Assembly (NCBI GenBank): GCA_003255025.1
Contig: QANY01009317.1
Coordinates: 434,001 to 498,000 of the forward strand
DNA length: 64,000 nt
Direction of reading: 5' to 3'
DNA from: Datisca glomerata
Lineage: Eukaryota; Streptophyta; Magnoliopsida; Cucurbitales; Datiscaceae
A program made the translations under genes and the position numbers. The notes beneath the pieces are model-generated. The model ran no database searches and was not told where the DNA came from. It saw nothing but the letters and a program-made list of their open reading frames with translations. This document shows, piece by piece, positions 1-11,510 of this stretch. Each line of letters starts with the position of its first letter. The stretch's first letter is position 1.

Positions 1-2100
1 ATGAAAAAACTATTTACTCACAATTAGACAACATACATATCTAAAACACAACATAACATGAGAAAAGTATTTTACATTGAATATCTCTATGCTACCACCA
101 TTTGAAATAATGATCAACCATGCATGATTATAAAAAACTTACAACTCTGAACACTTCTTGACGCTAAATATCCTTAGATTACAAAAATTCTTAGTACCAC
201 CAATCAATTATATATCCAAATGTCTCTTGAAAAAATAAACAAAAGTATACTACTCTCTTTCGGAACCCATTTTCTTGTTATAGAACCTTATTGTTTACAT
301 ACATCCCATCAAGCTTGGATATAAAAACCACGTGCTCTAAAGAATTGTCATATTGTCATCTTCTTACAGAAAAGCTCCAAGTCGAAAAGGTTGTCATGAA
401 AGAATTCAAGTTCGCTTCCCAGTTTCTACTATCTAATAAGGCTAAAAAATTATTCTCATATACCATGAAACATCTGTAATAACAATTAAGAATAGACATA
501 CATAACCATAAATAACTCAATTAATTGTCAAATAAATAAATATCACATATCTATCTATTAAAGACTTAGAAATATGAAACCAACTTGCAAAACCACTGAA
601 TTAGTCCCAGAGCATTGTAATGGATACATATAGCCTAAGATACAATGATGAAGTAAACTTCACTATGTTAATTTAAAAATCCAAGCCACCAAAAAAAAAA
701 GAAGAATAAAAGTGGGACAAAAATGTTATTAGGTGAAAGTAGATGAAACATTGAAAGTTTTTCTTCAGAGCTGGTTTCAGCAAAAGGGATAGACATAATT
801 AAGATTGATGCTCTTTTCATTTTGCTTTCACTTCAAGTAATAATCTGACGGGAAAAAATAACTTTCCTTCTTGCAAGCTAGACGATCAACTTTTTGGGTT
901 TACTTTTACTTGAATTTCTCCATAAGTATTAGACTAAGCTCGGGCACCAAGCAAACAACCTTGTAACTTTGTTGCACGACTCAATTTCTAGATTGTTTTC
1001 AAGGATTAAACTCAAAATTAATTGAGCTCACAAAATAATAATCAAAAAAGATTTGCAGTAAACATAAAAACAATAAAAAGAAGAAATCAACCCATATTTA
1101 ACTTTAGGCAGAGGCTTGAAGAGGAGAAATGAACATAGTCCTCCCACATCCCGCACTTCAACAAGCCACACCTCTTTACCCCCACAAGTCAGTCATCCCT
1201 TTCAAATGCACCCAGACAATCCTCCTATTCCACACACTCTTTCATCAAGCTCCATCAATACAGGTTCTATCTGCTGGGATCGCAAATATGAGTCAAACTT
1301 ATTTACACAAGCATCTGCCAGTCTATGGAAACCCCCAACTGTCCCACCCAAATGCTCAAATAAATTCAGTAGAATTGAAACTCGACAAACTAAAGCGAAA
1401 TATATATTTTGCCCACGATGAAAATGGAACACTAAACCACAATGAATTTCGCTCAATTAACTAGAAACATAAAGCTTAACTGAAGCAGTCGTTACAAGTC
1501 AAAACACGCGAGTATTGCTGAGAAAGCAAAAACTTCAGCACTAATCCAACAACCACCAGATTTCCAAATAAAACATATGTAACATTTCCATAGGCATATA
1601 AGAACTTAAACTAAAATTTGACATGGTAACACACAAGTTTGGAACTAACCCACATAAACCCATACCCATAGGCACAAATCAAGAAAAGAACAATATGAGC
1701 CCCTCAATCAAGACAAAGACATTCTGATGAGGTGAATGTTTGCTCGCATGAAAAAAATTGAACCAAGGGCATTTTCCCATGCCGTCGACAACCACCGCCA
1801 AACTGTAATTCTTACACTAATTCAAGCTCACATCATCATTATTAGTTGAGGTGATTGTAGAGCTCATGATGGTGGTCGGATTTATGTGGTTGATTAAGTG
1901 AAAAATGAGAAAGACTTTGTTTTTTCTGGGGAAGAATAAGGCTCATCGAGAGACAAATGGCTGAGGAAGGATATAAGAGGCATGACAGAGGTGTTCTTGA
2001 CATTTCGTCATGTATTTTAGACCCAAATTCTAATTTTTAAGATCTTAGCCCATTTTCCAAATTGTATATTCAAATGGCCCTCTCTTCCGAAAAACCCTTC
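1..2100. other. Intergenic sequence, no gene recognised
   Basis: AT-rich sequence with only short overlapping reading frames (for example near 1116-1464 on both strands). None has a recognisable domain, consistent codon use or a splice structure that I can support. A promoter or UTR of an unseen neighbour cannot be excluded. Confidence 0.5.
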
Positions 2101-2130
2101 GAGATTTTGGTGCGCCCTTAGACTCTCTCT

Positions 2131-2262
2131 CTCTCAGAGCCGCTGCACTCTTTCCTATAGCGGCCAACCTCTCTCTCTCCTCTCTCTCGCGTTGCTGGTG
2201 CCTCTCTCAGAGCCGCTGCACTCTTTCCTGTAACGGCCAGCCTCTCTCTCTCTCTCTCACGT
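2131..2262. repeat. Two-copy direct repeat, 73-bp period, CT-rich
   Basis: The block starting CAGAGCCGCTGCACTC occurs at 2135 and again at 2208, each followed by a CGGCCA motif and a CTCTCT run. The two copies differ by a few substitutions. CT-rich tracts like these are common in plant 5' UTRs, and a short reading frame follows directly. Confidence 0.75.
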
Positions 2263-2450
2263 TGCTCGTGTCTCTCTCTTCCGTTGCTTTTCTGCTCTTC
2301 TACGCCTCCTGCAGTCTCGCCTCCGCCAATGCTGTGTTCCTCTTGCCATCTCAGATTTCCCCTAGTAGCATATCTCTCTCAAATTCTTTTCCAAATAGTC
2401 AAAGCTCTCGACGATTTTGTTCTCTCAGCTTCTCAGTGCATCTAAGGTAA
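2262..2450 (+). CDS. Possible first exon with signal-peptide-like N-terminus (unidentified)
   Basis: A 62-codon frame begins with a hydrophobic stretch (residues 1-25, rich in L, V, F, A) resembling a secretory or plastid leader, then a Ser-rich segment. It lies just downstream of the CT-rich duplication and reads through a possible AAG|GTAAAT splice donor near 2446. No downstream exon was found and no family is recognised. It could equally be a chance frame in a 5' UTR or promoter. Confidence 0.2.
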   Translation: MLVSLSSVAFLLFYASCSLASANAVFLLPSQISPSSISLSNSFPNSQSSRRFCSLSFSVHLR

Positions 2451-2659
2451 ATCGGTTCGGTTCAATTTCTTGGAGAAATTTCTAAGAGAAAACCCTTGGC
2501 AAAGATTATAATGAAACTAAGACCCATATATTTATTTCAACGATTGTTAGCCTGTTTTAGCAGGTAAAAGACTCGTTTACCCTTCTATCTTGTATCATTT
2601 TGAGTCCCCCTTCCACAGTTCACGATCTCTTTCTCTCTCATTCAAAACCCTCATCTTCT

Positions 2660-2893
2660 TCAAACCATCTTAGCAACGGTCTGACTAACAGCAGGCCAAA
2701 TAACACCATAACCCAAGAAACAACAAACAGTGCCAACCAAAAGCACAGCCCAAGGAGGGAATTTATTACAGGCAACCCCAGGAAACAAACCCACGCTCTC
2801 CCCAATGTCATTGGCCATACCCATTAACGTCACATCCTGCTGATTGAAACCCAGAATAGATTTCAGTAGTGGGGAATTGAAAGATGAAATCAA
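2660..2893 (-). pseudogene. Fragment of nodulin-like (NFD4-type) MFS transporter
   Basis: The minus-strand frame contains LKSILGFNQQDVTLMGMAND followed by a GESVGLFPG stretch and FPPWAVLLVGTVCCFLGYG. This closely follows the N-terminal part of plant 'nodulin-like' major-facilitator proteins: LGFNQ, then VANDIGENVGLLPG, then PPWVVLLVG. A hydrophobic membrane segment is visible at about residues 46-66. The similarity stops abruptly after VSQTV at the low-coordinate end, and no start exon or further transmembrane exons are seen on either side. It is therefore an isolated piece of about 230 bp, either captured by a transposon or left by deletion. Family identity is from recall of the motif, not a search. 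Confidence 0.6.
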
Positions 2894-3242
2894 AGGGTTA
2901 GGATTTTAGGAAACCCCTTCGAAGGAAAGTGGTGTTGTTGAAGGTGAAATGGAAAAAGTTAGAGAAACAAATGAGTACTTGTCGAGAAATTTCCAAACTC
3001 AAAATCTGTTTCAATTTTTCAATTTGTCAAATATTCTCATTCCCAAACTTAAAAGTATTCTCTGGAAATTTTGCAGCTCATTAATGTTCGTCTTTGCGAA
3101 TTTTGGGACAATGCCCTATAGAGATAGGAGAAAGCTTACGAGAGATTCGTATGATAGGGGGTAAACAAGTCTTTGACTTTCGAAAAGAATGCTAACAATC
3201 GTTAAAATAGGACTTCGGGTCCTAAAGTCCTAATTTCTTTAG

Positions 3243-3305
3243 GATTTTTTTGATAAAATTGACCACTACACTAATCATTTTGCATAAATTAACTTCAACA
3301 CTAAT
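3243..3305 (+). repeat. Left terminal inverted repeat of MULE A
   Basis: Starts with G, G/A and a T run, then GATAAAATTGACCACTACAC and a CTAATCATTTTGCATAAATT segment. The inverse complement appears at 23859-23921, and closely related ends occur at 54236-54293 (MULE C right end) and 54323-54395 (MULE B left end). The subterminal sequence 3310-3600 also matches the inverted 53990-54236 stretch (TTTTCACTTTTT, TTCTACTTCTTC and CATGTTCATGA motifs), which fixes this as the 3' end of the element. Confidence 0.7.
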
Positions 3306-3692
3306 TTTTATTTACATTGACCCATGACCCACTTTTCTTTCACTTTTTCACTTTTTAACTCATTGTCATTCTTATAAGTTGTTCAATCAAATGGCATGCT
3401 CTATTCATTTATCACTCAAAACCTCCCTACTCACCCCACTTTTCCTTCACTTTTTCATTTTTTTCTACTTCTTCTTCGTTTTCCTCTTCGTCTTCTTCCT
3501 TCTTCATAAAACAACAAATGATTGTTAGTTCTTCTCTCTGGAACATGTATAAGTTTTTTTTCTTTCTAAAAAGCTTGAATTTTCATGAGTTTTTCATGTT
3601 CATGAGTTTTATGGGAATATTTATTTGTTCTCTTCTTTCTAGAACGTTGTTTGAAATTCATTCATTGTACATGATCACTAAAAAGATAATAG

Positions 3693-3965
3693 TGTAGTGT
3701 TACACGAGTACTACATGAGCCTCGTGTAGTCATCGTGTAGACTACATGTAGGGTACATAATCCCCATGTAGACCTCGTGTTCACTACACGATCATCGCGT
3801 AGTGCATCAGGAACTTCTTCAGCAGTTCACGAGCATTGTGTAGCATCTATTACACTACGCGAAGAGTACACGATACGATGGAACTACACGATCATCGTGT
3901 AGTCACTGTGTAGGACTTATTACAGTACACAAGGTCTACATGATCATCGTGTAGTGTACACTACA
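3693..3965. repeat. Palindromic CTACACGATG array 1 (MULE A, 3' side)
   Basis: Repeated, degenerate CTACACGA / TCGTGTAG motifs in both orientations (ATCATCGTGTAGTGTACACT and others). The unit is the one found in the other MULE arrays of this window. The array is cut at about 3966, where Copia 1 sequence starts. Confidence 0.75.
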
Positions 3966-3974
3966 AATAAAATT

Positions 3975-5017
3975 TTATTTGCAAGGGTTTCTCATGTCCT
4001 GAAATATTCACACTCTAGACTGCGTAGTACAAATGTGATTTGGAGACCATGGACATATAATCCTAACCTTCAATAAGCAAGATTATTAATTAAACTTTTT
4101 AATTAAGTAATTTTATTTATTAATTTCATTATAACTCCACTATAAATAAGAAATTGCACGCATATAGATAACAAATTGTATTTACAAAGTATTCTCATGT
4201 AGTCTACTGATATAATCATTTCACGTAGTCCTGTCCTCCAATTATTGGTTCGTAAATTAGAAATGATCAAAATTACCATTTTACCCTTCTAATCACCTCT
4301 TAATCCTTAAGTACCATTAATCCACTAGTGAATGACTAATTTGTAATCTTATTATAAATTTGAGATCAATAACCATTCAGTTCTAGAATTAACACTTAAG
4401 AAAAATCAATATACGATCCGTTAGGAAAGCTTGGATTCCAAATCTTGTAAAATCATGTTCCCAGCCATCAATGTCACTAAATCTCCAAAACAAAAGTCAC
4501 TAGCATATTTTTCAAACAACCCTTAACGAGTGAATCAAAAGATCTCGTAGACATGCATAGGAGTTCATGACTACTCAGGATTTTGACTGATCATATGATC
4601 ATCGAATTGATGTGTATTAAATTTTTATGATAAATGACACATTGATAAATATATTATTTCACATCGGTACAGTCATATATAATCTCATTATATAAATCAC
4701 CTTCATTAAGATGTCTATCCATATTAATGATCCGGATCTAGATCACATGCATTCATATTGCAAGTGAACAGTACTAACAACCATTCATTAAAGATTCCAT
4801 ACTTGAATATGTTGCTGACAATTTTATTCATTATCTTTGATCTTAACCCTCTCGTACTAATACAAGATCACAGTCTCATTAATGAATATGAAATTTTCAG
4901 ATATTTATTTAAATTATTCAATAATAATTTAAAAGAACAATTATAAGAATAATTTAATCCTCATTAAATTTCATATCAAATGTCCATGCATATGCTTTGA
5001 AGGCATAATCCCCAACA
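3975..5017 (-). repeat. 3' LTR of Copia 1
   Basis: The right boundary is the CCCAACA terminus at 5011-5017 (TGTTGGG on the element strand), followed by a polypurine tract read on the minus strand (complement of ACCTCCCATTTT). The part 4610-5017 is similar throughout to 59650-60058, the LTR of Copia 4 (shared GATCACATGCATTCATA and TTAAAAGAACAATTAT-like blocks). The left boundary is approximate: it is placed where the MULE repeats stop. Short ORFs inside it are not genes. Confidence 0.6.
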
Positions 5018-5029
5018 ACCTCCCATTTT

Positions 5030-6350
5030 ACCTAAAAGCAAATCTAGCATCTCTCTCAATCCCTTGTTTTGCACATGACCCTCAAACGACTTCGTAGGAA
5101 GTGTCTCGGTAAATGGGGAAGCCATGTTCTAATCCAACGTTATCTCCATAATAGTCAGAGCCAGATTCTGATCCAACATTATCTTCATAACAGTTAGATC
5201 ACCTCGGTGTATGACCCGAACGTCAATTTTCGACTATCCTTATCTGATGCATAATAAATATATCCAGTGTGATTCAGGTCTCCAACTAAACAAACAAGCA
5301 TATAGTTTTTCGTTCTCGTAAGATACTTGAGAATATGTGATTTACTGCAATCCAGTGTTCTAAACCCAGATTCGATTGATAAAGACAGATAATTCCCACT
5401 ACATAACAGATTTTTCGGTCTCATACATAACATGACATACATGAGGCTTCCAACTGCTGAAGCATATGGAACCTTTCACATATCATCTTCCTCCTGAGGT
5501 GTCTTAGGACATTTCTCTTTGGAGAGGACAATTCCATGTCTGGTGGGTACTTGATCTTTCTTGGAATTCGTCATAGAGAATCATTCCAGCACCTTATCAA
5601 TATAAGATTCATGATAAAGTGCCAAGAGTTTGTTTTTTCTATCACTTATTTTTAGGATGCCAAGAACTTAGCTCGCTTCTCCCAAATCTTTCATTTGGAA
5701 TTTCTCAGCTAACCATTTCTTTACTTTTGATAGAGTTTCTACATAATTCTCAATTAGTAGAATATCATCAATATAAAGAACTAAGAAATCCACTATCTTA
5801 TCTTTGATGTATTTAAAACACAGGCTTCATCAATATTTTACTCGAAGCCATAAGATTTTATAATCTCATCAAAGGTAAGATTCTAAGATCTGGATGATGG
5901 CTTTAATCCATAAATGGATTTAAGCAATTTGCATACTTTCTGATCTTACTTATTTTGTACGAACCCTTCTGATTACATTATAGATGCTTTCTTCAAGAGA
6001 GCCATTCTGAAAAGCTGCCTTGACGTCCATTTGTCATATCTCATAGTCAAAACAAACAACTATGGATAAAATGATGCGAATGGATTTTAGCATGGCCATA
6101 GGGGAGAATGTCTCTTCATAGTCGACTCTCTCACTTTGTGTATAGCCCTTTGCTACTAACCGTGCCTTGAAAGTCTATACTTCCCCATCTGCACCTCTTT
6201 TCTTCTTGAAAATCCATTTACATCCAATGGACCTGACATTTTCAAGCAGATCTAGAAGTTCCTAAACGGAATTGGAATACATAGATTCCAATTCCTGGTT
6301 CATGGCTTCTTGCCACTTCTCTTTTTCAAGATCATCCATTGCTTCTCCAT
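5030..6350 (-). pseudogene. Copia 1 reverse transcriptase-RNase H, broken
   Basis: Minus-strand frames give the Copia RT opening GCKWIFKKKRGADGEV, then FKARLVAKGYTQ, QMDVKAAFQNG, the catalytic motif YIDDILL (near 5790-5760) and the RNase H lead ILKYLTRTKNYMLVC with KDSRKLTFGS. Reading needs several frame changes and passes internal stops (for example a stop replaces W in the segment NSVWELL). YIDD is a conservative variant of the Copia YVDD box. The enzyme would copy element RNA in the virus-like particle. Here it cannot be made intact. Confidence 0.8.
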
Positions 6351-6399
6351 ATGATAATGGATCGTCCATATCAATGTCTCACACTAAGACACATGCTTC

Positions 6400-7733
6400 T
6401 AGTTCGTAGTGACCTTGTTGTCTTACAACCCTTCCACTACGACGTTGCACCGAGGTTTCCTTTGCAGGATCTGTGATTTCTCTAGTTTCTCATTTATCAG
6501 TAGAAATTAAAGGTTGTGTGATCTCATCAGCCGCTAAATCCTCGAGAACTACTTTGCTACGAGGTTTGTAGTTTTCCATTTTGTCAAGCTTAGGGAAGGT
6601 TGCATTTGTCGACACAAACACATTTTTATCCTTGTGACTATAAAAGTACCCACCTCTAGTCTTTAGAGTATAGCCTACGAATATGCATACCTCAAACCTT
6701 GAGTCTAACTTTCTAGTCTTGGGTCTAAAAATGTGAGCTGGACACCCCATATACGAAAATGACGCAAACTAGGTTTGAAATAATTCAATAACTCTAAAGT
6801 CATCTTGCTTACAGACTTAGAGGGCACTACATTCAAAATGTAAGTTGTCGTGTGTAGTGCATATCCCCAAAAATTTAAATGACAATGATGAGTAGCTTAA
6901 CATCGACCTAACCATATCCAATAAGGTTCGGTTTCTCCTCTCTACAACATCATTTTACAGTTGTGTTCCAGATGCTATGAGTTGGGATATGATTCCAGAG
7001 TCCAGCAAATAATCCTTCAATTCTAAATCCAAGTATTCACCGTCTAGATCGGATCAAAGGATTTTCAATGATTTACCTAATTGCTTTTCAACTTCAGCTT
7101 TGAAGTTTTTAAACTTTTCGAAAGTTCAGACTTTCTTTACATTAGGTAAATATAACCATATCTTGAGTAATCATCAATAACAGTGACAAAATACCCATAC
7201 CCACCTCTAGCTTGTACATTGATCGGTCCATAGGCATCTTTATGTACTAGCTCAAGTTGTTCCTTGGCTCTTTGGCCCTTTCCTGCAAAAGGTCTCTTGG
7301 TCTTTTAGTCCTCTAGACATGATTCACAAACAGGAAGAGTTCTAACTTTTAGTCCTCTTAAAGCACCATACTTTGTTAACTTATTTAACCTATCTAAATT
7401 AATATCCCAACCTAAGATGTCAAAGATATGTTTTATCATCATCTCGAAGCACCATGCATTAGGTAAGTATAACTATATCTTGAGTAATCGTCAATTAAAG
7501 TGACAAAATACTCATACCCACCTCTAACTTGTACATTGATCGGTCCACAGACATCACTATGTACTAGCTCAAGTTATTCCTTGGCCCTTTGGCCCTTTCC
7601 TGTGAAAGGTCTCTTAGTCATTTTACACTCTAGACATGATTCACAAATATGAAGAGTTCTAACTTTTAGTTCTCTCAAAACATCATGCTTTGTTAACTAT
7701 AACCTATCTATATTAATATACCAACCTGAGATG
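6400..7733 (-). pseudogene. Copia 1 integrase, with an internal tandem duplication
   Basis: The C-terminal part (frame 6490-6750) reads MGCPAHIFRPKTRKLDSRFE then FVGYTLKTRGGYFY, the typical Copia integrase region after the catalytic core. The core is visible at 6800-7440 as minus-strand pieces such as the complement of CTTTCCTGCAAAAGGTCTC (KGKGQRAKE-like, preceding LVHSD). Stops and frameshifts are frequent. A segment of about 315 bp is present twice (7141-7455 and 7456-7758), which by itself destroys the reading frame. Confidence 0.75.
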
Positions 7734-7758
7734 TCAAAGATATGTGTTATCATCGTCG
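7141..7758. repeat. Tandem duplication (about 315 bp) in Copia 1 integrase
   Basis: Both copies run from ATTAGGTAAGTATAAC-like sequence through GTACATTGATCGGTCCA, TGTACTAGCTCAAGTT, GGCCCTTTCCTG, CTCTAGACATGATTCACAAA and GATGTCAAAGATATG. They differ by scattered substitutions and small gaps, so the duplication is not recent. The single-copy homologue in Copia 3 (29100-29410) shows that one copy is ancestral. Confidence 0.85.
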
Positions 7759-8471
7759 TGAGACACTCTTTGTCGTTTGTTACTTTTAGGTTTTGCTGCC
7801 TTAAATAATTCAAAATTATTTAACGCCTGTTCAATCAATTTAAGCATATACAGCCCGTTTATAACTTTTTCATGACAAATATCAAATTCATTCTTAGAAA
7901 TAATAAATTCTTTATTAATAAAAGAAATTTCGAATAATTGTTCTTGCAAAAATGAAAGAGATATCAAATTTCTCAAAAATCCAGGAATATAATAAACATA
8001 TTTCAAAACTAAACAATTATATCCAAAAGGGAAACAGACTATCCCTAATGCTTTAACTCACACGAGCGTACCACTGCCAACTCTTAAAATGATCTCGCCA
8101 TCAGCCAGCTCCCTTGACGAATCAAGTATCTGTAAAGAAGAACATACATGGTTAGTGGCTCCTGAATCAAGTATCCAAGATGACAAATCATATTCCATTA
8201 AACAAGCTCCAAGTACAAGTAAATCATATTTACCTTTATTTTTTAGCTCGGAGAGATATTTGTTACAGTTTTTCTTCCAATAACCTTCAAGCCCATAGTG
8301 AAAACATTTTCCTTTGTGCTTGTTATCTTTCTTGTTCTTCTTGGCTTTTGGTAATGTCTTGACTTTCTTCTCTTTCTTGTTCTTACTTTTTACCTTTCCA
8401 TTGATCTTCTTCCTCTTGTTACTTTTAACAGTGGAAGAAAGGTTTTTCTCGACAACATTTACCTCGCCCAC
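7734..8471 (-). pseudogene. Copia 1 protease and GAG-pre-integrase region
   Basis: The frame 8058-8471 has a Lys-rich linker, a degenerate CCHC knuckle (CFHYGLEGYWKKNC, in which the second Cys and the His are replaced by Tyr), then the aspartic protease box WILDSGATNHVCSS with the catalytic DSGA intact. The frame 7734-8006 follows with VYYIPGFLRNLISLSFLQEQ, a GAG-pre-integrase segment. The two are separated by a frameshift near 8010-8060. Confidence 0.85.
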
Positions 8472-8479
8472 TTTGGCAT

Positions 8480-9078
8480 TCTAACATTGAGTGAATCAAA
8501 AGTCTGCAGTTCCAACAATTGGGTCATGTTGAATTACAACTTGTTCATAACATAGTTGGTCGTGAATGTAGAAAAAGCTTGTGTGAGTGACTCAAGTATA
8601 ATACTAACTTGAGTTCATTCATCAATGTTCTCCCCATGTATTTCTACCTTGTGCATTATGCTTATCATGTTCAAAGCATGTTCTTGCACAGAAGTACCAT
8701 TTTCTCATCTTAGTCGTCATATAGCTCCGAGAGGCCTCATTACGATTTTGATATGACAGTTGTCCAAACATCATCTGTAAAGATTCCATAATCTCATAGG
8801 CAGTCTTCATGCTTTCATGCTTGGTTCTGAGAACATCATTCATGCTCACAAGCATGTAGTACTTTGCCTTATTGTTTAATATGATCCAAGCATCGTATTT
8901 GTCCCTAACATTTTTAGGGGCATTAGCAAGTGGCTCCTCAGGATATTCCTCAGTATGAACATACTTATGGTTCACAAATTAGCAAGAAGTTCATATTTGA
9001 TTTCCAACGTCCCAAATTATCACCATTCAATTTTTCAAGAGGGAGTAAAGCATTAACACGGTTGCCCATGGTAGACAT
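8480..9078 (-). pseudogene. Copia 1 gag (UBN2-type), broken
   Basis: The start ATG is at 9078. The first residues read MSTMGNRVNALLPLEKLNGD then RWKSNMNFLL, matching the Copia gag N-terminus also seen at the start of Copia 3 gag. A frameshift near 8980 moves into the 117-codon frame 8622-8975 (YPEEPLANAPKNVRDKYDAW, then ETAYEIMESL-like sequence), the UBN2 capsid-like part. Gag would form the particle that packages element RNA. Confidence 0.8.
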
Positions 9079-9971
9079 ATTAATGAAAACTGAAATTTAA
9101 AACTTACAAGATTCAAAATAATTGATAAATACTAGAATTCAAAAAGTAAACGTGATGCATGAATGCAACATAATAAACACACAAAATTTAACATTTACTA
9201 ATCACGATAAAACAACCCAATGATTAATGTGCTGCCTTAGCGTCAGTCAGATTAACCTCAGGCTGTCTATGAGACATTCTCATCCTTACTAATTAAAACT
9301 TAAAATATCTCATATATTCTCTTTTAACAATAATGTATCGCTTGTTTGGTCAAGTCACAACTATCCACATGAAAGCTTAATTGTGACTTTATGAGTGTAA
9401 CTCATTATTTCAGATTCCATGACTTGATTTAGAATATGCCGCCTCAAGGTCGGTCAAAACTAAACTACATCACTTCCTCCTATCTTCTTAAGAAGCCCAA
9501 AGTTGGTATTGGTACAGCTCGAAACCTTCCTTAGGGGGATGAAAACAAAGTCATCTCGAGGCCCTCACTGTACCTCATGATGTTGTACTAATAATGAAGA
9601 TCGTAGGTTACATTGATATGTCAACCTTCTCTCACACACTATTTTAAGATTATGTGTTTCCATTTTAATTAATTTATTAATTTTAAATTAATTACTAGTT
9701 AAAATAATAACTCTGTGAATATTTAATAATCAAATATGCCAATCTTATTGGTCTAAGTTCATTTCACCTTCTAAAACGCCTAAGTCATAATTAAGTGAGT
9801 TTATATTAACTAATTAAGTATATTCATCAAACTTTAATAAAACTCTTTTACTAAAGTCGGTTATCCTAAAGGTTACTGTAGCCCTTAGTGTGATGTGATT
9901 ACCAAGTTTTAGCTAATTAAAACCTAGCAGTTTACAAGTAATTGATTTCATAAAATAATACATATAATCAC
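9079..9971 (-). other. Copia 1 untranslated leader, first part
   Basis: Noncoding sequence upstream of gag. It is collinear with the Copia 3 leader (30322-31650), for example the ACGATAAAACAACC block, CATTCTCATCCTTA and TTCAGATTCCATGACTTGAT. It is cut at 9971 by the Copia 2 insertion and resumes at 18713. Confidence 0.75.
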
Positions 9972-9976
9972 ATTAG

Positions 9977-11510
9977 TGATGGGACCGATTGGTTTTAAAA
10001 TTAATTAAAAATAAGTTTGAACCATGAACGGTTCGTGGGCGAAATATGAAAAAAAATTAATTAACTTATTTAATCAAATTAAATAAATTAAAACAAGTAT
10101 GCATATATGACATTAAACTAGAAGATAAAGTTAGAAACAATTTTTCACATATACTTTGTATCGGAGAATTTCTGAACTGGTGGACTTCCTTCGAGCGTTC
10201 TTGGTGTTCTTCAAGCTTGGAGATCCGAATCACGCACTTGAATAACAAGAATGACTTACGAATTTCATCCACCAACAACCACCTGTTAATTACATAAATA
10301 TAACTCACGAGATTTTTTATAGCAATTTGAGTTCAGACTCTCAAAACGATTAAAGAAGAAAAATAAAAAAATTTCTCCTTCAATATAATTTTCAGCGGCA
10401 ACAGGGAGGGAGAAGGGAAAACATTTTTCTCCTTTTTTTAACACGCAACTGTATTTTATCCAAATCTATCTGCAATCAGATTTCTATTAGATATTGATAA
10501 AATGTAATTTTTAATATTTATAAATATACTCATATATTTTTAAATTTCTGAAAATTCACCCCATATATTCATAAATGCAAAAAATTGTAATATTTCTCAG
10601 AGTTTGATTTTTATCAAGATCATCAATCCAATTGACTATTATCAATTAATTCACTAATTAATTTTTTATTTACTAATAATCCAAAAAAATTGAAAAATAA
10701 TAAATTAATTAATTTTAATCCATATAATCACACTTAACTAATTAAGTGAAATCACTCATCATATATAGGTGTAGAAAATATGTCTTGGCACCAAAACACA
10801 TTTTGATCCAACTTATTTCGTTTCTCTATTTCTGTTCTCATGAGCTATTTCTCAGACCGAATGGACCCACATGAACAAATCTGAGGATTCAAATACCTGG
10901 CGAATTTATCTCCATAAATTCATGATTTATTTAATCCTGACATCGTATGACTCCACTATACGTTTTCTATTCGTGTAAATAAACCATTTTATTTTCACGG
11001 TCCACAGAATATTATAACATAATACCCATCGTGAATATCAGTAACAAGAGCGGAATATAAAATTACCATTTTACCTTTCTTGTTATTATTTCTTTACCTC
11101 ATTTATTGACTGTGAATAAGAAAGACATAATACTGAATTGTCTCGTACAATTCACAAGTCTTAATCAATAACTCAATTAATTGAATATCTGAATTGTCTC
11201 CACTCCCATGCTCCAAGACTAGCATCCATTCGTTCATCCTAACATTCATAATCAGATTCGATTTCCCTGTCGATCCTAAGACTGCGAATATCGTTCTGAA
11301 CTTTCTAATAAGAGTTCATCTGGAGATGTCTCTGTCTTCATTCTTTGTTCGTTGATGAAAGTTCCAGGACTTGAGTAATTTATAAACACACTTTAATTTA
11401 AAATAAATCTTTCAATTTATTCATAAGAATTCAATAATACTAATGTGTGAGGAATAACTAAATACAAATAATTAGTTATTACACGTTACTTTATGGATAT
11501 ATTCCAACAA
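9977..11510 (-). repeat. 3' LTR of Copia 2
   Basis: Starts TGATGGGACC and ends TATATTCCAACA (element strand TGTTGGAATATA...). It is followed at 11511 by the complement of a polypurine tract (ATCTCCCACTTGGAC). Long blocks match 16914-18707, for example ACTTTGTATCGGAGAATTTCT, TATGTCTTGGCACCAAAACA and TTTATTGACTGTGAATAAGA. The short frame at 10066-10308 is a chance ORF in the LTR. Confidence 0.85.

Noticed and set aside
1116..1464. Three overlapping frames of 84-111 codons on both strands
   Set aside because: No domain, no splice context, and mutual overlap in several phases.
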